A program made the translations under genes and the position numbers. Below, one piece after another: positions 32,346-44,335 of a stretch of DNA of 64,000 bases (the stretch's first letter is position 1; each line of letters starts with the position of its first letter). This stretch comes from Conchocele bisecta (Eukaryota; Mollusca; Bivalvia; Lucinida; Thyasiridae). The notes under the pieces were generated by a model that searched no databases, was not told the origin of the DNA, and saw only the letters and a program-made list of their open reading frames with translations. Location: the NCBI GenBank assembly GCA_029237695.1, contig JAQRGA010000043.1, positions 124,001 to 188,000 on the forward strand. The letters run 5' to 3'.

Positions 32346-32700
32346 TTGTTTGTTTGTTTATTGGTGCTTAACGGCCTATCAACAGCTATGGTCATGTAAG
32401 GCCAAAATCAGAACAGAATATTTACATCGAAAAAAAATATATTCAGCCATGAAATTAGAATAACCTGACCTGGTGCCAGGTCCATGCCACACCAAAGTCA
32501 CTTGGTCCCTTCCCCTACAATAGGATTACGAATAATCATAATACTCACATAATGGGTATAACCAGATTCAACTGTCACATACAAAATACCAAAGACGTAT
32601 GTGAGGGCCAAACCAGGTCTCCAGTCGGAATTCCGTTAAGGATGAACCACGATCGTTAAATTACCCATCACATACTCGCACCCGCCACCCACTAGTGAAA
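32346..32700 (+). repeat. GTTTAACGGCC interspersed repeat
   Basis: Starts ttgtttgtttattggtgctt, with aaatcagaacagaatattta, acctgacctggtgccagg and gggccaaaccaggtctccag. At ccaggtctcc it shows the empty site that is filled by family I at 49925. Confidence 0.72.
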
Positions 32701-32715
32701 GCTTAAAATGATTTG

Positions 32716-32946
32716 TGGTTGTGACTGGAGAAATGGGGCTTACAGGTTTTGTGACCAGTGTAGATCCAGATCAGCCTGCGCATCCGCGCAGTCTGATCAA
32801 GATCTGCACTGTTCGCCATAAAAAAAACACCCGTCATACTTCTAAAAACCAACATAAATACATATCGGGCTACAACAGTGTACAATTTGAGCAGAAGCTA
32901 GTGGTGACAAATCCCAAAAGCACCAGTTCTCCAGTCACAGTCACAT
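32716..32946. mobile_element. Family L element
   Basis: gtgactggagaaatggggct to agttctccagtcacagtcac, with inner gatccagatcagcctgcgca and its partial complement. Confidence 0.78.
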
Positions 32947-33163
32947 GGTCTGCAGTTCATTTTCTATTTTCCATTTTTATCATCAAAAACATGCTTTAAC
33001 AGCACTTTAGAATAATTTACAACATGCTTTGACAGCACTTCAGAATCATTTCCATTGGAAATGATTCTGAAGTGCTGTCAAACCATGTTTTTATTGAGAA
33101 ATAAGGCGAGATATAAAAACAACAGCAGACGACGATTGTTGTGAGTAGCGGGCTAAGGGTTAA
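32947..33163. mobile_element. Family B TTAA MITE, left-truncated
   Basis: The right end is GCGGGCTAAGGGTTAA, with core AGAATCATTTCCATTGGAAA. The left end is cut at the boundary with the family L element. Confidence 0.78.
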
Positions 33164-33224
33164 TCATCACTTTGAAATACTGAATTTATTTTCTCCTCAG
33201 ACATTGCCCATGTAAATATATGAT

Positions 33225-35128
33225 CAGGGCTTAAAAATTCACTCGCCATGGCCAGTCAATTTTCATGTTGGCAGAGGATTTTCTTGTCACTGGTCCGATT
33301 TGGCGAGTGACACATCGGGAAAGGCCATTCTGTATTTTCAGAAAACTAAGAAAATTTGATTAATTTCCAGCATTTCAAATTATTTTCTTTAATTCACCGA
33401 GTTTAAGCTGTTTATGAAGTATTTCTGTAACTTTCATACACCCTATAGATTTCTGTTGTGAACCATGGTGTGTCCCCATTCACATTGACAGCATGACTTT
33501 GCATAAAAAAAAGAACATATCCTGGTTTAACATTAGCCCAGCACAGATTACTGTCTTATATACTGTGTCATTCCCATAAATTGTTTGATTTTGTCTTCCT
33601 CTGGTGCTGTTACACACCAAACAAGGAGTTTGAAGTTATCAAAAAATTGCACTAAAAACGAACTTTCTAGACCAAAATGTGAGTCAGTGACAGTAGTCGT
33701 GTTCTGACTTAGGGGAGATAACTCTTGTTTACTAATGGACTTATTATAGTGGAACATTTATTTTTGAAAATAACTTTATAATAAACGGATAAAGAAGGAA
33801 TAATACTATATAACCTTAATAATATATTCATTAGTACTCGTTTAAAAGCTGTAGTAATATAATTGTTAACACATTTATATTAATACTCCCTTTTAGGCAC
33901 CATCTCGTTATTACATTCATACACATGACTCCATTTTCTTGTCTAACACGAACACGCCAGTAGCAAAATAATTTGAACAAATTGGTTTCCCAGTGAAGGA
34001 AAGTTTTTACTTTCATTATAGGAATGAATGGCCTTTTTGTGGAATTTATCGGGGTATAAACTTGGAAAAGTCGCGGGAATACTGGACGAAGGCCGGAAGG
34101 CCTCGTCCAGTATTCCCGCGACTTTTCCAAGTTTATATCCCCGATAAATTCCACAAAAAGGCCATTCATTCCTTATAATTCCAGCATTTGAAATAAATTC
34201 ATCAAGAAAATGTGTTTATTTTCCGTTTTCTTAATAATTATTTTAACTGCGCCTGACGGTTACGGAAAGTAGTTTGGCATGGAGTTTACTGGGAAATAAA
34301 TTCTGGACAGAGACTTGCTACGGACCAATCAAATGTTAGGGAATTGTGTAAATATTTTTGTGCTGGAATTATTGTTAAATATACAAGGGAGCAGCCCTCA
34401 CCCAACCCACACAGTTTGCTGTTGAACATACATGTAACACCATTAGCAATCCATCAGTCATTATTATGTTCTCATGCTTCATATTTTGAACAAGTATAAT
34501 ACGAATCTAAGGGACTGGTCATTATTTATCTCCAAGGGGGTTGGGGTGGGAATGGGGCTGGATAAATTTTGTTAACTCACCTTAGAAAAGTACAAGCCCC
34601 CACCTCTTCCCACAGCTTTTCATTAAATTTTCAAGGACCCCCCCCCCCCATTGAACAATTAATAATGTTCAAATGAGACGGTTCAAATGAGTGGTAACAA
34701 CACCCCCACCCCATTGAACAATTAATAATGTTCAAGCCCAAAACGAGACGGTTCAAATGACTGATATCATATTTTTTTAATAAACATATATTGCATCTAC
34801 TGATTGCCATATTATGCAATAGGCAGGGGGACATATTGCCTTGCTCTTGAGGTTCTGTATGTCCGTCCGTCTGTGTACATTTAAATCAGAAAGTTTGTAA
34901 GAGTTCTCCAGTTTATAGAGTCCAGTATTCCAGAGGGGCACAGCCATGTTTTACAAACATAATGTCTAGTATTAATGTTGGTACAAAAGCTAATTTATTA
35001 AAGGTATTAATACATGTACTTACATTTTCCTAAAATGTTGGGCAAGTAGCGTTTTTGTCTGGGCGAGTAGATTATAATTGTACTTGCCCAGCTGGGCAAG
35101 TGTGAAAAGTGAATATTTTTAAGCCCTG
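33225..35128. mobile_element. hAT-like element, 1.9 kb, non-coding, with nested insertions
   Basis: Terminal repeats CAGGGCTTAAAAATTCACT and AGTGAATATTTTTAAGCCCT plus G, flanked by atgat on both sides (33220-33224 and 35129-35133). Subterminal motifs ttggcgagtgacac and tgggcaagtgtgaaaagtga / ctgggcgagtag. A family G foldback sits inside at 34017-34374, and family C scraps (gagacggttcaaatgagtgg) lie near 34675. No transposase frame recognised. Confidence 0.8.
34017..34374. mobile_element. Family G long-stem foldback, nested
   Basis: gaatgaatggcctttttgtg stem of about 150 bp, followed by the flank ending gtgctggaattattg. Reverse orientation to the copy at 15484. The centre reads gacgaaggccggaaggcctc. 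Confidence 0.85.
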
Positions 35129-35304
35129 ATGATAAATACATGACATGTTTTTTTCTTTTTAGGATCTACAAATATCGAGTGCACTGTTTGCGTATTATAC
35201 CAGTGTATGGACTTTCTAAACAGTCATGCACGTTGAAACAAGTTAAGACATTTATATTCTGAAAGAAATTTGTGTGTGATTGGAGGAACCAGGCTTAGGT
35301 ATTT

Positions 35305-35453
35305 CAGGGCACGAAAATTCCACTCGTGCGCAAGTCCTGACGAGTGGAAATGCCTGCAGGACGAGTGGAAATTTAAATTTTTGTAATGCAGATTTCTTTA
35401 ATTTTGCCATTCCTGTCAATGTAAGGATACATTTCAAGAATTTTTGTGCCCTG
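35305..35453. mobile_element. hAT-like MITE, 149 bp
   Basis: CAGGGCACGAAAATTCCACT to AAGAATTTTTGTGCCCTG, with duplication tattt at 35300-35304 and 35454-35458. Subterminal acgagtggaaat is repeated twice. Confidence 0.87.
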
Positions 35454-35463
35454 TATTTGCAAT

Positions 35464-35670
35464 CAATGTACACCCAAATCAGCCTGCACATCCGTGCAGT
35501 CTGATCAGGGTCTACACTGTTCGCCAATCGGTGAGACACAGGTCAAATACTTCAAACAAAGAATACAGTTTATTATCTGGCTGCATGTGTGTGCAGTGGC
35601 AGCAAACAAAACACAAGACTGGTCACAAATTGCCACACGCCCAATTTCTCCAGTCACAACCACATATACA
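35464..35670. mobile_element. Family L element
   Basis: tgtacacccaaatcagcctg through aatttctccagtcacaacca. One end is degraded. Confidence 0.65.
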
Positions 35671-35899
35671 CAAATAGGCAAACAAAATATAGACACTTCC
35701 GTAATGGACACTACAATGGCCCACTACAGACATGTGACAAAATAGGGGAATAAAATATTCATCAACGGTATCGGCTAGTACACTGGGTTTTAAAGGTATA
35801 TGCCTTTATATGAATTAAATAAGTGTATAATTGTGTCACTATTCCACCAGTTTCTAAATATTACAAGTGCCTGCTATAATTATACAGATATAATCATTT

Positions 35900-36409
35900 A
35901 TTGTCTGTTTCACGAAAGCTGCCCAAATTTTACAGCTATATAAACAATTGAAAAAAGACAATATTTTGTGAAATTTGGTCAAATATTGATTTTATTGCGA
36001 AAAAACAATTTCCCCATATTAAATCCCCATAGACATCTTCACAGAGTGAGTGAAGATGTCTATGGGGATTTAACATGGGGACATTTTTTAGAATTTCACT
36101 AATCCTGGACCGATTTTCAAAATTTAACTTTTGTTTTCTTAGTTTAATAGATCATTTCAGAGTCAATTTCCATTTTTTTTTTCGTTTTTTGACTCCTCCC
36201 ACACTCCTCTACCTCTTTTTCCCCCATGTTAAATTCCCATAGAGAAATCAATTTTTCGTAATAAAATCAATATTTGACCAAATTTCACGAAATAAAAAGA
36301 AGGCTCATTCTTAAATTTTCCTTTAATTTAATATTATCGAAAAAAATATTGTTTTTGGTTTATTTATATGGCCATAAAATTTGGGCAGCTTTCGCGAAAC
36401 AGACAGTAG
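35900..36409. repeat. Foldback with TTTCRCGAAAGCTGCCCAAA ends
   Basis: tgtctgtttcacgaaagctg and its complement near 36380-36407 form the ends. A second inner pair is aatttggtcaaatattgatt. The centre at 36012-36078 is a perfect stem, ccccatagacatcttcac, around agagtga. Confidence 0.8.
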
Positions 36410-36930
36410 TAATATTTATTTCACTGATAGTGACTCTCGCGGTGGTATATCAGGATATTTTCATATGCAAATGAGACATGATATTTTTTAATTATTTATA
36501 TTAATTACAAGACACATTGTCACCTGAAAAAATAATATTGTTGACAGATTATAAAGTATGTCATTATATAATGCACATCCAAAAATAAATACAGAGAATA
36601 AACAGTAATTTTAAGGAAACACTGTTATCACCCCTGATATCTGTGGAAATTTACGTCTGATATAAAATGTATAATAATGCCAATCAATACATGGGTAATG
36701 GTGAATGAATGTTTATTTTGCCAGAAAACGTCTCAAATGATGTCTCTGATATAAAGATATTTATCTGCCTACTGAGTGGGCATGTACCTTTAATTAACAT
36801 CAGTAAGCATTCCGTCCTCCACTGGACCGCGAAGCAAAGTGTTTTTTCAGCCGTGGTATAACGGCTCGTGTTTCCAACTGCAAATTATGTTATTTTCTTT
36901 CTCAAATTGTAGGGACATAATTAGCAATTG
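36410..36930. other. Unassigned DNA
   Basis: AT-rich, no repeat family or coding signal recognised. Confidence 0.4.
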
Positions 36931-37331
36931 CAGGGCTCCAGATAAGGAATTAGTAATTGAGTATTGTCACTCCATCATTTCTGAAGCAATTGGGTATTTC
37001 AAAATTTTAATTGTGTAAAATAGAATCACACTACTGTTTACACATCAGCAGACCGCACTTATTTAATAGTTTGCTTCTAAATGAAAACACATCTTGGTAT
37101 TTCATTAGAATTGTCTCCTTTGAGACAATTCTAATGAAATTTCAAGATGTGTTTTCATGGAAAAATAAGAAAATATGCTATATTTGTGGTCTGTTTATTG
37201 TTTTCTGTAGCATGATAAAGATACCAGAAATTTTTCATTGCTTTTTGATACTCACTACTTCTGATTTCAATTGGGTTTTTGGCAATTTTAATTGGGTATT
37301 TACGCAAATACGCAGCTTATCTGGAGCTCTG
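36931..37331. mobile_element. Family F element, GAATTGTCTC-type
   Basis: CAGGGCTCCAGATAAGGAAT to GCTTATCTGGAGCTCTG, core TTAGAATTGTCTCCTTTGAG. Target duplication not evident. Confidence 0.85.
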
Positions 37332-37388
37332 TTCACAAGAAATATAATTGAATGATGAATACCATTGAAGTTATGCCTCATCCACATC

Positions 37389-37786
37389 CAGCTCCAGATA
37401 AGCTGCGTATTTGCTTAAATACCAATTTAAATTGCCAAAAAATCAATTGAAGTCAGAAGTAGCGAGTATCAAAAAGCAATAATAAATTTGTGGTACCTTT
37501 ATCATGCTGCAGAAAACAATAAACAGACCACAAATATAGCATATTTTTCTTATTTTCCATCAAAACACATCTTGGTATTTCATTAGAATTGTCTCCAAGG
37601 AGACAATTCTAATGAAATGCCAAGACATGTTTTCATTTCGAAGCAAACCATTCAATAATTGCTGTCTGTTGATTTGTAAACAGTAGTGTGATTTTATGTT
37701 ACCCAATTAAAATTTTGAGATACCCAATTGCTTCAGAAATGATGGAGTGACAATACTCAATTACAAATTCCTTATCTGGAGCCCTG
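37389..37786. mobile_element. Family F element, GAATTGTCTC-type, opposite orientation
   Basis: CAGCTCCAGATAAGCTGC (two bases short) to CCTTATCTGGAGCCCTG, duplication cacatc at 37383-37388 and 37787-37792, core TTAGAATTGTCTCCAAGGAG. Confidence 0.88.
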
Positions 37787-37864
37787 CACATCCTCCCCCT
37801 CCCCAACAAGCCAGAGAAACACACACCAAAAAACGCAACAATGTGTTACTACATTGCAAAATAC

Positions 37865-38165
37865 AATTTTGTACAGCAAGGCCTAAATTAAAATATTGTT
37901 TGTTTGATCTTTACCTACCCAACATTTCAGGCAGGTAGGTAAATTATTTTATTTTATTTGAGATTAAAAAATAATAAAAAAAATTTCCACGATGATTCGG
38001 AGCATTTTGTAAATGGTTCTAATTAGCGAAAAGGAACCGAAATGGATGAAAATGGAGTCCGCAAAACGGAAAGGAAAAAAAATAAAATATTTTGAAATTA
38101 AAAAACTGAGGCGGGCGGTAAAGATCAAACAAACAATATTTTAATTTAGGCCTAAACGACCTTCT
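37865..38165. repeat. Inverted-end element
   Basis: gcctaaattaaaatattgtttgtttgatctttacc near 37880 is mirrored by ggtaaagatcaaacaaacaatattttaatttaggc near 38115. The interior is AT-rich without coding signal. Confidence 0.7.
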
Positions 38166-38411
38166 TGATAAATTTGGGAAACAAATTATGACATCTATCA
38201 ACGTTGTTGATATTCGATTTGACAACATAAGAAGACTCATGAATAAAATATCTTATAGAGGTGTACCGCTTTGAGCTGGCGCGTTATTATTGTAAATATT
38301 ATTGTAAACACGTCTATTTTTAAATAGTTTACGTCATATGTTGTAGACATGGTATTTGTATACCAGCACAAACGCATTAACATTCGATAGAATTGCTAAT
38401 AATACTAACAT

Positions 38412-38735
38412 CGTTTAGTGCTCTAGTGGGTAGATCGGCTCTTTTGTGATTGGACGGTCGTGAGTTCGAATCCCGCCAAAGGCATACATTTTTCTCTCGC
38501 TTTTACTATTTTGGCGCCTGAGGTAATGCACACATCACGAAACAGTCGTGCATTTACTTTTACACAACATTATAAAACACTTCACTTTGAACCTAATCAT
38601 TGTGAAATGCATTCTGCACATTCGTGTGTTATTGTGAAAGTCCACCTCGACTCATTACAAATGCAAATATGTTACGGAGAACACCATGTCGAAAAATAAA
38701 CCTCTCACTTCAGATAATAAACAAATAAATAAATA
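38412..38735 (+). repeat. tRNA-derived SINE candidate
   Basis: 38412-38485 resembles a tRNA: an A-box-like tagtgctctagtgggtagat and a B-box-like gagttcgaatcc at about the right spacing. It is followed by unrelated body sequence and an aaataaataaataaa tail. The 5' and 3' ends of the tRNA-like part do not form a good acceptor stem, so it is not called a functional tRNA. Confidence 0.55.
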
Positions 38736-38854
38736 AACGTGGATGAATGTGGTTAATAATTACCATGTCAATTGTTGTTACATGTAATAAAGATGCATTA
38801 AAAAGAAAAAGAAAACACAAAAACAATATTTAAAAAAATATATATATATATAAT

Positions 38855-38948
38855 GGCCAAAGTGAGGATCGAACGCATGCAGTGCAAAATTAAAATCAAG
38901 TGCCACCGTTGGCCGCCAGTTTACCCACTGCTCCAGTATGAGCAATTG
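38855..38948 (-). other. tRNA-like sequence, probably pseudogene or SINE head
   Basis: The minus strand reads tggagcagtgggtaaactgg (A-box-like) and gcgttcgatcctcact (B-box-like), spaced wider than in a standard tRNA. A ta dinucleotide run and T-rich sequence follow. Confidence 0.4.
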
Positions 38949-39140
38949 TTTTGTCAATCGCAATATATCGATCATGACTATAGCGACGCGCCATAATAAA
39001 CAGGAAAATTCCTACAGGAATTCCATGTTTATTTATACACCAATGTTTATATAAACAAAGCATGTAAACAACGCCATGTCAGGCTGGTATACTTATACAG
39101 GTGTAGGTTTGTAGCGTATCCCATATATAGCCTATTTGTA

Positions 39141-39359
39141 TAGCTCTTTGCATGCTGGGAAACTTGTGGGCTATAAATAGTTCAAAACTAGCGGACAAGA
39201 ATTCATCACATTTTCTTGTATTTCTCCCCGTAAATATCATGAATATGTCCTGAGGACTCAATTCTAATGAAATTTCAAGACATATTTACAGAGAGAAATA
39301 AAACATATACTCCTAATTCGTTTTGCGGATATTTTCGGCGCTAGCATGCAAAAAGTTAG
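39141..39359. mobile_element. Family A TTAA MITE, both TTAA ends decayed
   Basis: TAGCTCTTTGCATGCTGGG to GCTAGCATGCAAAAAGTTAG, with the left arm of the core deleted. Confidence 0.78.
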
Positions 39360-39529
39360 GTCATAAAAAAAATGTTATGGCCTAAACTAGAGTATGGGGT
39401 ACACAACAAACTTTTAAAAAGTACTTTGGTTCTCAGATATCGACGCGCCAGAAAAATCCCTGCGCGTCGAGTATTTTATCGTCATGGAGAAATACAATCG
39501 TACTGTCAATTCGCAACATCATCAATAAA

Positions 39530-40500
39530 CCAGATGGCCGCGGTCCACATGTCGAGCCCGCCGAGGCATTTGATGGTCTCAGAGGGTATTTATTTGAAGT
39601 TTGAATTAAGGGTTGTGGAGATATAAGGTATGTAAAAGCTTTAACGCAAATTTCAAAGTCATTTGACCTTGATCTTGGGCACGTGGGCCGCATAGGTGGG
39701 CTATAGAATGAAAATATGGATGATAATAAAGAATTATTTGAAGTTTGAAGTAAATCGGAGTAAGAGTTGTGGAGATATAAGGTATGTAAAAACTTTAACA
39801 CAAATTTAAAAGTCATTTGACCTTGACCATGAGCATGTGGAATGAAAATATGGATGAAGAAAAGGAAGTATTGGAAGTTGGAAGTAAATTGGAGTGGAGT
39901 GGAGGTATGTAAAAACTTTAACGCAGATTTTATAATAACCCAAACTTCTAAGTCATTTGGCATTGACCTTGGGACACAGGGGCCGCATGAGTGGGACACA
40001 GAATGAATATATGGATGATGCCCAATAAGCATACAAAGGTTCAAGCAAATCTGACTTATGGTTACAGAGAGGTATGTGAAAACTATAGCGCAACTTTTGA
40101 CAGACACTTTAACGAAAACTTCTAAGTCATTTGACCTTGATCTAGGGGCACAGGGACCGCATGAGTGAGACACAGAATGAATATATGGATGATGACCAAT
40201 AAGCATACAAAGTTTCAAGCAAATCCAACTTAGAGTTACAGAGATAGTACATGTAGGTATCTGAAAGCATTAACGCAAACTTCTAAGTCATTTAACCTTG
40301 TCCTTGGGCACAGGGGCCAAATGAGTGGGACATATAATGAATATATGGAGGATGACTAATAAGCATATGCAGTTTCAAGTCAATGTGACTTAGGACTGCA
40401 GAGATATAAGGTATTTAAAAACTTTAACGCAGATTTTGGACGGACACACTGACGCACAGACGGACACACGGACTTGCTTTCCGAAAGTGGGCCCATGTAC
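39530..40500 (+). repeat. Degenerate tandem array, unit about 130-180 bp
   Basis: Recurring phrases are cttctaagtcatttgacctt, gggcacaggggccgcatgag, gaatgaatatatggatgatg and aaaaactttaacgcaaattt. It starts with ccagatggccgcggtccaca and ends with ggacacacggacttgctttc. Open minus-strand frame is repeat-driven. Confidence 0.85.
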
Positions 40501-40529
40501 CCCTAAATATGTAAACAAAAATCCAAGTG

Positions 40530-41590
40530 TGTGTGCTTGTAACCTTGACTCTGGGCACGAATGTGAATTTGTCACACGGTGGTAGAGGTCCATTGAAGCA
40601 ATGCGTGTGTGAAATGTGAAGTAGATCCGAGCAAGGAAATAGAAGTTATAACCAATTTCTCTCATGTCAAGTTTTGTAAAGAGACTAACTATGTGACCAT
40701 GACCTCGTGATCAGCGGGGATTTGTCACAGCATGATAGTAGAGCCTTAGAGGAATGCATGCATGAAATATTAAGAATTTTCGATGAAAGAAATAGAAGTT
40801 ATAACATATTTCTCTGATGTTAAGTTTTGTAAAGAGACTAAGTAGGTATGTCACCTTGACCTTGGGATCAGCGGGGGTTGGATGGTCGTATATTTGTCAC
40901 AGCATGATAGTACAACCTTAGAGGAATGCACAAGTGAAATATTAAGAATTTTCAATGAAGGAAATAGAAGTTATAACTTATTTCTCTGATGTTAAGTTTT
41001 GTAAAGAGACCAAGTATTCGACCTTGACCTTGGGATCAGCGGGGGTTGGACGGTCGTGGAGTTGGCACAGCATGGTAGTAGAGCCTTACAGGAATGCATG
41101 TGTGAAATATTAAGCATTTTAGATGAAGGAAATAGAAGTTATAACAATATTTCTATGATGTTAAGTTTTGTAAACAGACTAAGTATTTGACCTTGACCTT
41201 GGGATCAGCGGGGGTTGGACAGTCGTGGATTTGGCACAGCACAGCATGGTAGTAAACTGACAGGAATGCATGTGTGAACTATTAAGCATTTTAGATGAAG
41301 GAAATCGAAGTTATAACAATATTTCTCTGATGTTAAGTTTTGTAAAGAGACTTAAAGTATTTGACCTTGGGATTAGCGGGGTTTGGACGGTCGTGGATTT
41401 GGCACAGCATAGTAGTAGAGCCTTACAGGAATGCATGTGTGAAATATTAAGCACTTTAGATGAAGGAAATAGAAGTTATAACAATATTTCTCTGATGTTA
41501 AGTTTAGTGACGGACGGACGCACGGACACACGGACAACCTGACTCCAGTATACCCCCCCCCCCACAACTCGTTGCGAGGGGTATAATAAG
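40530..41590 (+). repeat. Degenerate satellite related to the 167-bp array
   Basis: About seven units with ttgaccttgaccttgggatc, agcgggggttggacggtcgt, gaaggaaatagaagttataa. The first unit matches the 22-24 kb satellite (ggtggtagaggtccattgaa, tgtgtgaaatgtgaagtaga). Ends in gacggacgcacggacacacg and a hairpin-like ccccccccacaactcgttgc. Confidence 0.85.
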
Positions 41591-41654
41591 GGGAAATATT
41601 TTACAGAGAGAAATAATAAGAAAAACTAAGAAAAAACACTTCTAATGTGTAGGC

Positions 41655-41745
41655 AGTTATAATTCAGCACATCTTGGCATTTCATTAGAATTGTCTCCAA
41701 GGAGACAATTCTAATGAAATGCCAAGACATGTTTTCATTAGCGTG
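41655..41745. mobile_element. Family F hairpin fragment
   Basis: Only the TTAGAATTGTCTCCAAGGAG core and its arms (cacatcttggcatttcatta) remain. Confidence 0.7.
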
Positions 41746-41813
41746 CAGTGAGTAATAGAATCACCCGACTTGGTGGTGCCAGGTCCAGTTACCACACCAA
41801 AGTCACTTCCTTG

Positions 41814-42196
41814 TTAACCCTTAGAACGCTACGCACAACAATTGTCGTCTGCTGTTGCTTTTATATCTTACCTTATTTCTCAATAAAAACATGGTTTGAC
41901 AGCACTTCAGAATCATTTCCAATGGAAATGATTCTGAAGCGATGTCAAAGCATATTGTAAATTATTAAATTAAAGTGCTGTCAAAGCATGCTGTAAATTA
42001 TTCTAAAGTGCTGTCAAAGATAGTTGTAAATTATTCTAAAGTGCTGTCAAAGCATGCTGTAAATTATTCTAAAGTGCTGTCAAAGATAGTTGTAAATTAT
42101 TCTAAAGTGCTGTCAAAGCATGTGTTTGATGATAAAAATGGAAAATAGAAAATAAACAGCAGACGACAAAAAATTAACATAGCGGTGTAAGGGTTA
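41814..42196. mobile_element. Family B MITE with internal 33-bp expansion
   Basis: TTAACCCTTAGAACGCTACG to GCGGTGTAAGGGTTAG, core AGAATCATTTCCAATGGAAA. From about 41950 to 42120 the arm segment tctaaagtgctgtcaaagca plus tgctgtaaattat is repeated about five times. Other copies have one or two. Confidence 0.87.
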
Positions 42197-42354
42197 GTAT
42201 TCAACAACTCACTAATTATGCAAGTAAGTGTTGTCCTAATCTGTATGGTGTGATTCATATGCACCCCCTCACATCCGCTCACTGTGACAGGAGAAATGTA
42301 TAGCCACTGTAGACCCAAATCAGACTGTGTAGAAGTGGAGACTCGACTGCGTAT

Positions 42355-42756
42355 CAGAGCTCCAGATAAGCTGTGTATTTGTGTAAATACCCAATTAAAA
42401 TTGCCAGAAAACCCAATTGAAATCAGAAGTAGCGAGTATCAAAAAGCAATAACAAGTCTGTGGTACCTTTATCATGCTACAGAAAACAATAAACAGACCA
42501 CAAATATAGCATATTTTTCTTATTTTCCATGAAAACACATCTTGGTATTTCATTAGAATTGTCTCCAAGGAGACAATTCTAATGAAATGCCAAGACGTGT
42601 TTTCATTTCGAAGCAAACCATTCAATAATTGCTGTCTGTTGATGTGAAAACAGTAGTGTCATTTTAGTTTACCCAATTAAAATATTGAAATACCCAATTG
42701 CTTCAGAAATGATGGAGTGAAAATACTCAATTACTAATTACTTATCTGGAGCCCTG
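42355..42756. mobile_element. Family F element, GAATTGTCTC-type
   Basis: CAGAGCTCCAGATAAGCTGT to ACTTATCTGGAGCCCTG, core TTAGAATTGTCTCCAAGGAG. Inserted at the edge of a family H copy. Confidence 0.85.
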
Positions 42757-43025
42757 TAGCCTATTTCACCAACATTGCAAAGTATACTTATCTAGCAAAG
42801 TATACTTTGAGGGAGAAATCATTTATTTTTTCCGAAATGCATTATTTCATATAGAACTAACGAATGCATATATTTCATGATTAAAAGTATGCAGAATTAT
42901 TATACTGAATTTATTACATTATCACAGCCAAAATGGCTGTGATAATGTAATAAATTCAGTATAATAAAAATTAATAAATTTATCCAAAAATTGAAAATTT
43001 CTCCCTCAAAGTATACTTTGCTAGA
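42757..43025. mobile_element. Family H foldback element
   Basis: gcctatttcaccaacattgc; inverted arms gcaaagtatactttgaggga and its complement near 43000-43022; central palindrome tgaatttattacattatcac around gccaaaatggc. Confidence 0.75.
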
Positions 43026-43074
43026 AAGTCTGTCGAACGCGGATGCCACCGGCGGCATATTGAAGAAACTGACA

Positions 43075-43440
43075 AACGGGTGAACCAAAAGTGTTAAGTC
43101 AAAGGGTGAAGGTCATATGTAGTATGGCAAGGCAGGTGTAGCATACATGCAAATGAATGAAGTATGGAAATATTGAAGCAGTTAAGCAACTTATGTAGAT
43201 GCTATGGCCAGTTTGAGAAACTGTGACAAACTGGTTAACCGAAATTGCTAAGTCCTTTCAGCAGCCCTGTGAAGGTCAAAAGGTCAAGGTAATATAAAGT
43301 ATGACAAGGCAGGTATAGCACACATACCAATGAATGATGTGTTGAAATATTGAAGAACTTGAGCAACTTATGTAGAAGATATGGCCGGTTTGAGAAACTG
43401 TTACGCAGTGGTTAACCGAACGTGTGACGGACAGACGGAC
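43075..43440 (+). repeat. Two to three units of a degenerate repeat
   Basis: agtatggcaaggcaggtgta and agtatgacaaggcaggtata, each followed by aatgaatga and gcaacttatgtaga. Ends in gtgtgacggacagacggacg. Confidence 0.75.
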
Positions 43441-43954
43441 GGTCCGAACACCATAAAAATCACATTTTTAAGGCACATGGTTGGATCGGTTCACCTTTTT
43501 AAGGCTCATGGTTGGGTCGGTTTGTGGTCGGTAAAAAACAAAAAGGCCAGTGATTGTGATAGAGTGAAACTTGTGTTAACTGGCATCGTCTCGGACCAAG
43601 AGTTTGTCGGTTAACGTAGGGAGTCGGTTCAGCAAGTTTCTTTATATTCTACATAGCAACTCAGTTTCATATTCACATACTGTTGAATGTTGATCACTGT
43701 GAATGCGTTGCGTAATGCGTACATATTAATACCGTATCTGGTATAATTAAATACAAGACAATGAAGCGGCGATATAGTTGAAACGAATATCAGTGGGGGT
43801 GGCACGAGTGTGGATTTTTGGCAGGGCGGTAGAGGACCCTAGGAAGAACGCATACATGAAATATGAAGCACATCGGAGCAAGAAAACAGAAAATATAGGC
43901 CATTTACCCGAGCAGCGTTAAGGTTTTGAATTTTTGCATTCAATCTGAAACGGA

Positions 43955-44010
43955 GATATATCAAATCATATTGAAGATATATCAAATCATATTGAAGATA
44001 TATCAAATCA
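43955..44010 (+). repeat. 20-bp tandem repeat, about three units
   Basis: atatcaaatcatattgaag repeated. Confidence 0.85.
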
Positions 44011-44335
44011 TATCGAATCGTCCATTCGCAGGTTGTTGTTGTTGTCGCAGCTGTGAAGATCCGGTTTCCGCCACTTACTTTTCTCGGCATAGCAAAAAAA
44101 AAAAAATTTTTTTTTTCTTTTTTTTTTTTGGATCGGAGGTAAAAAAATCTAAAAAAAATCGGAAATTAAATTTTTTATTTCTTTCCACATTGTCAAAAAA
44201 TCGGGTCGGCGGATCTGTAAACCAACTAATAAAAAAAAACTGGCCTTAGCGACATTTCTCCAGTCACAGTCACAATTCGAGAGATATACAGTCACAAACC
44301 TCACTAAACCAGACATTGAGGAAGGTTAATTGTGG

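Noticed and set aside
39433..40218. 261-codon minus-strand ORF
   Set aside because: Covers a degenerate tandem array; the peptide repeats with the DNA units (LMIGHHPYIHSVSHSC twice).
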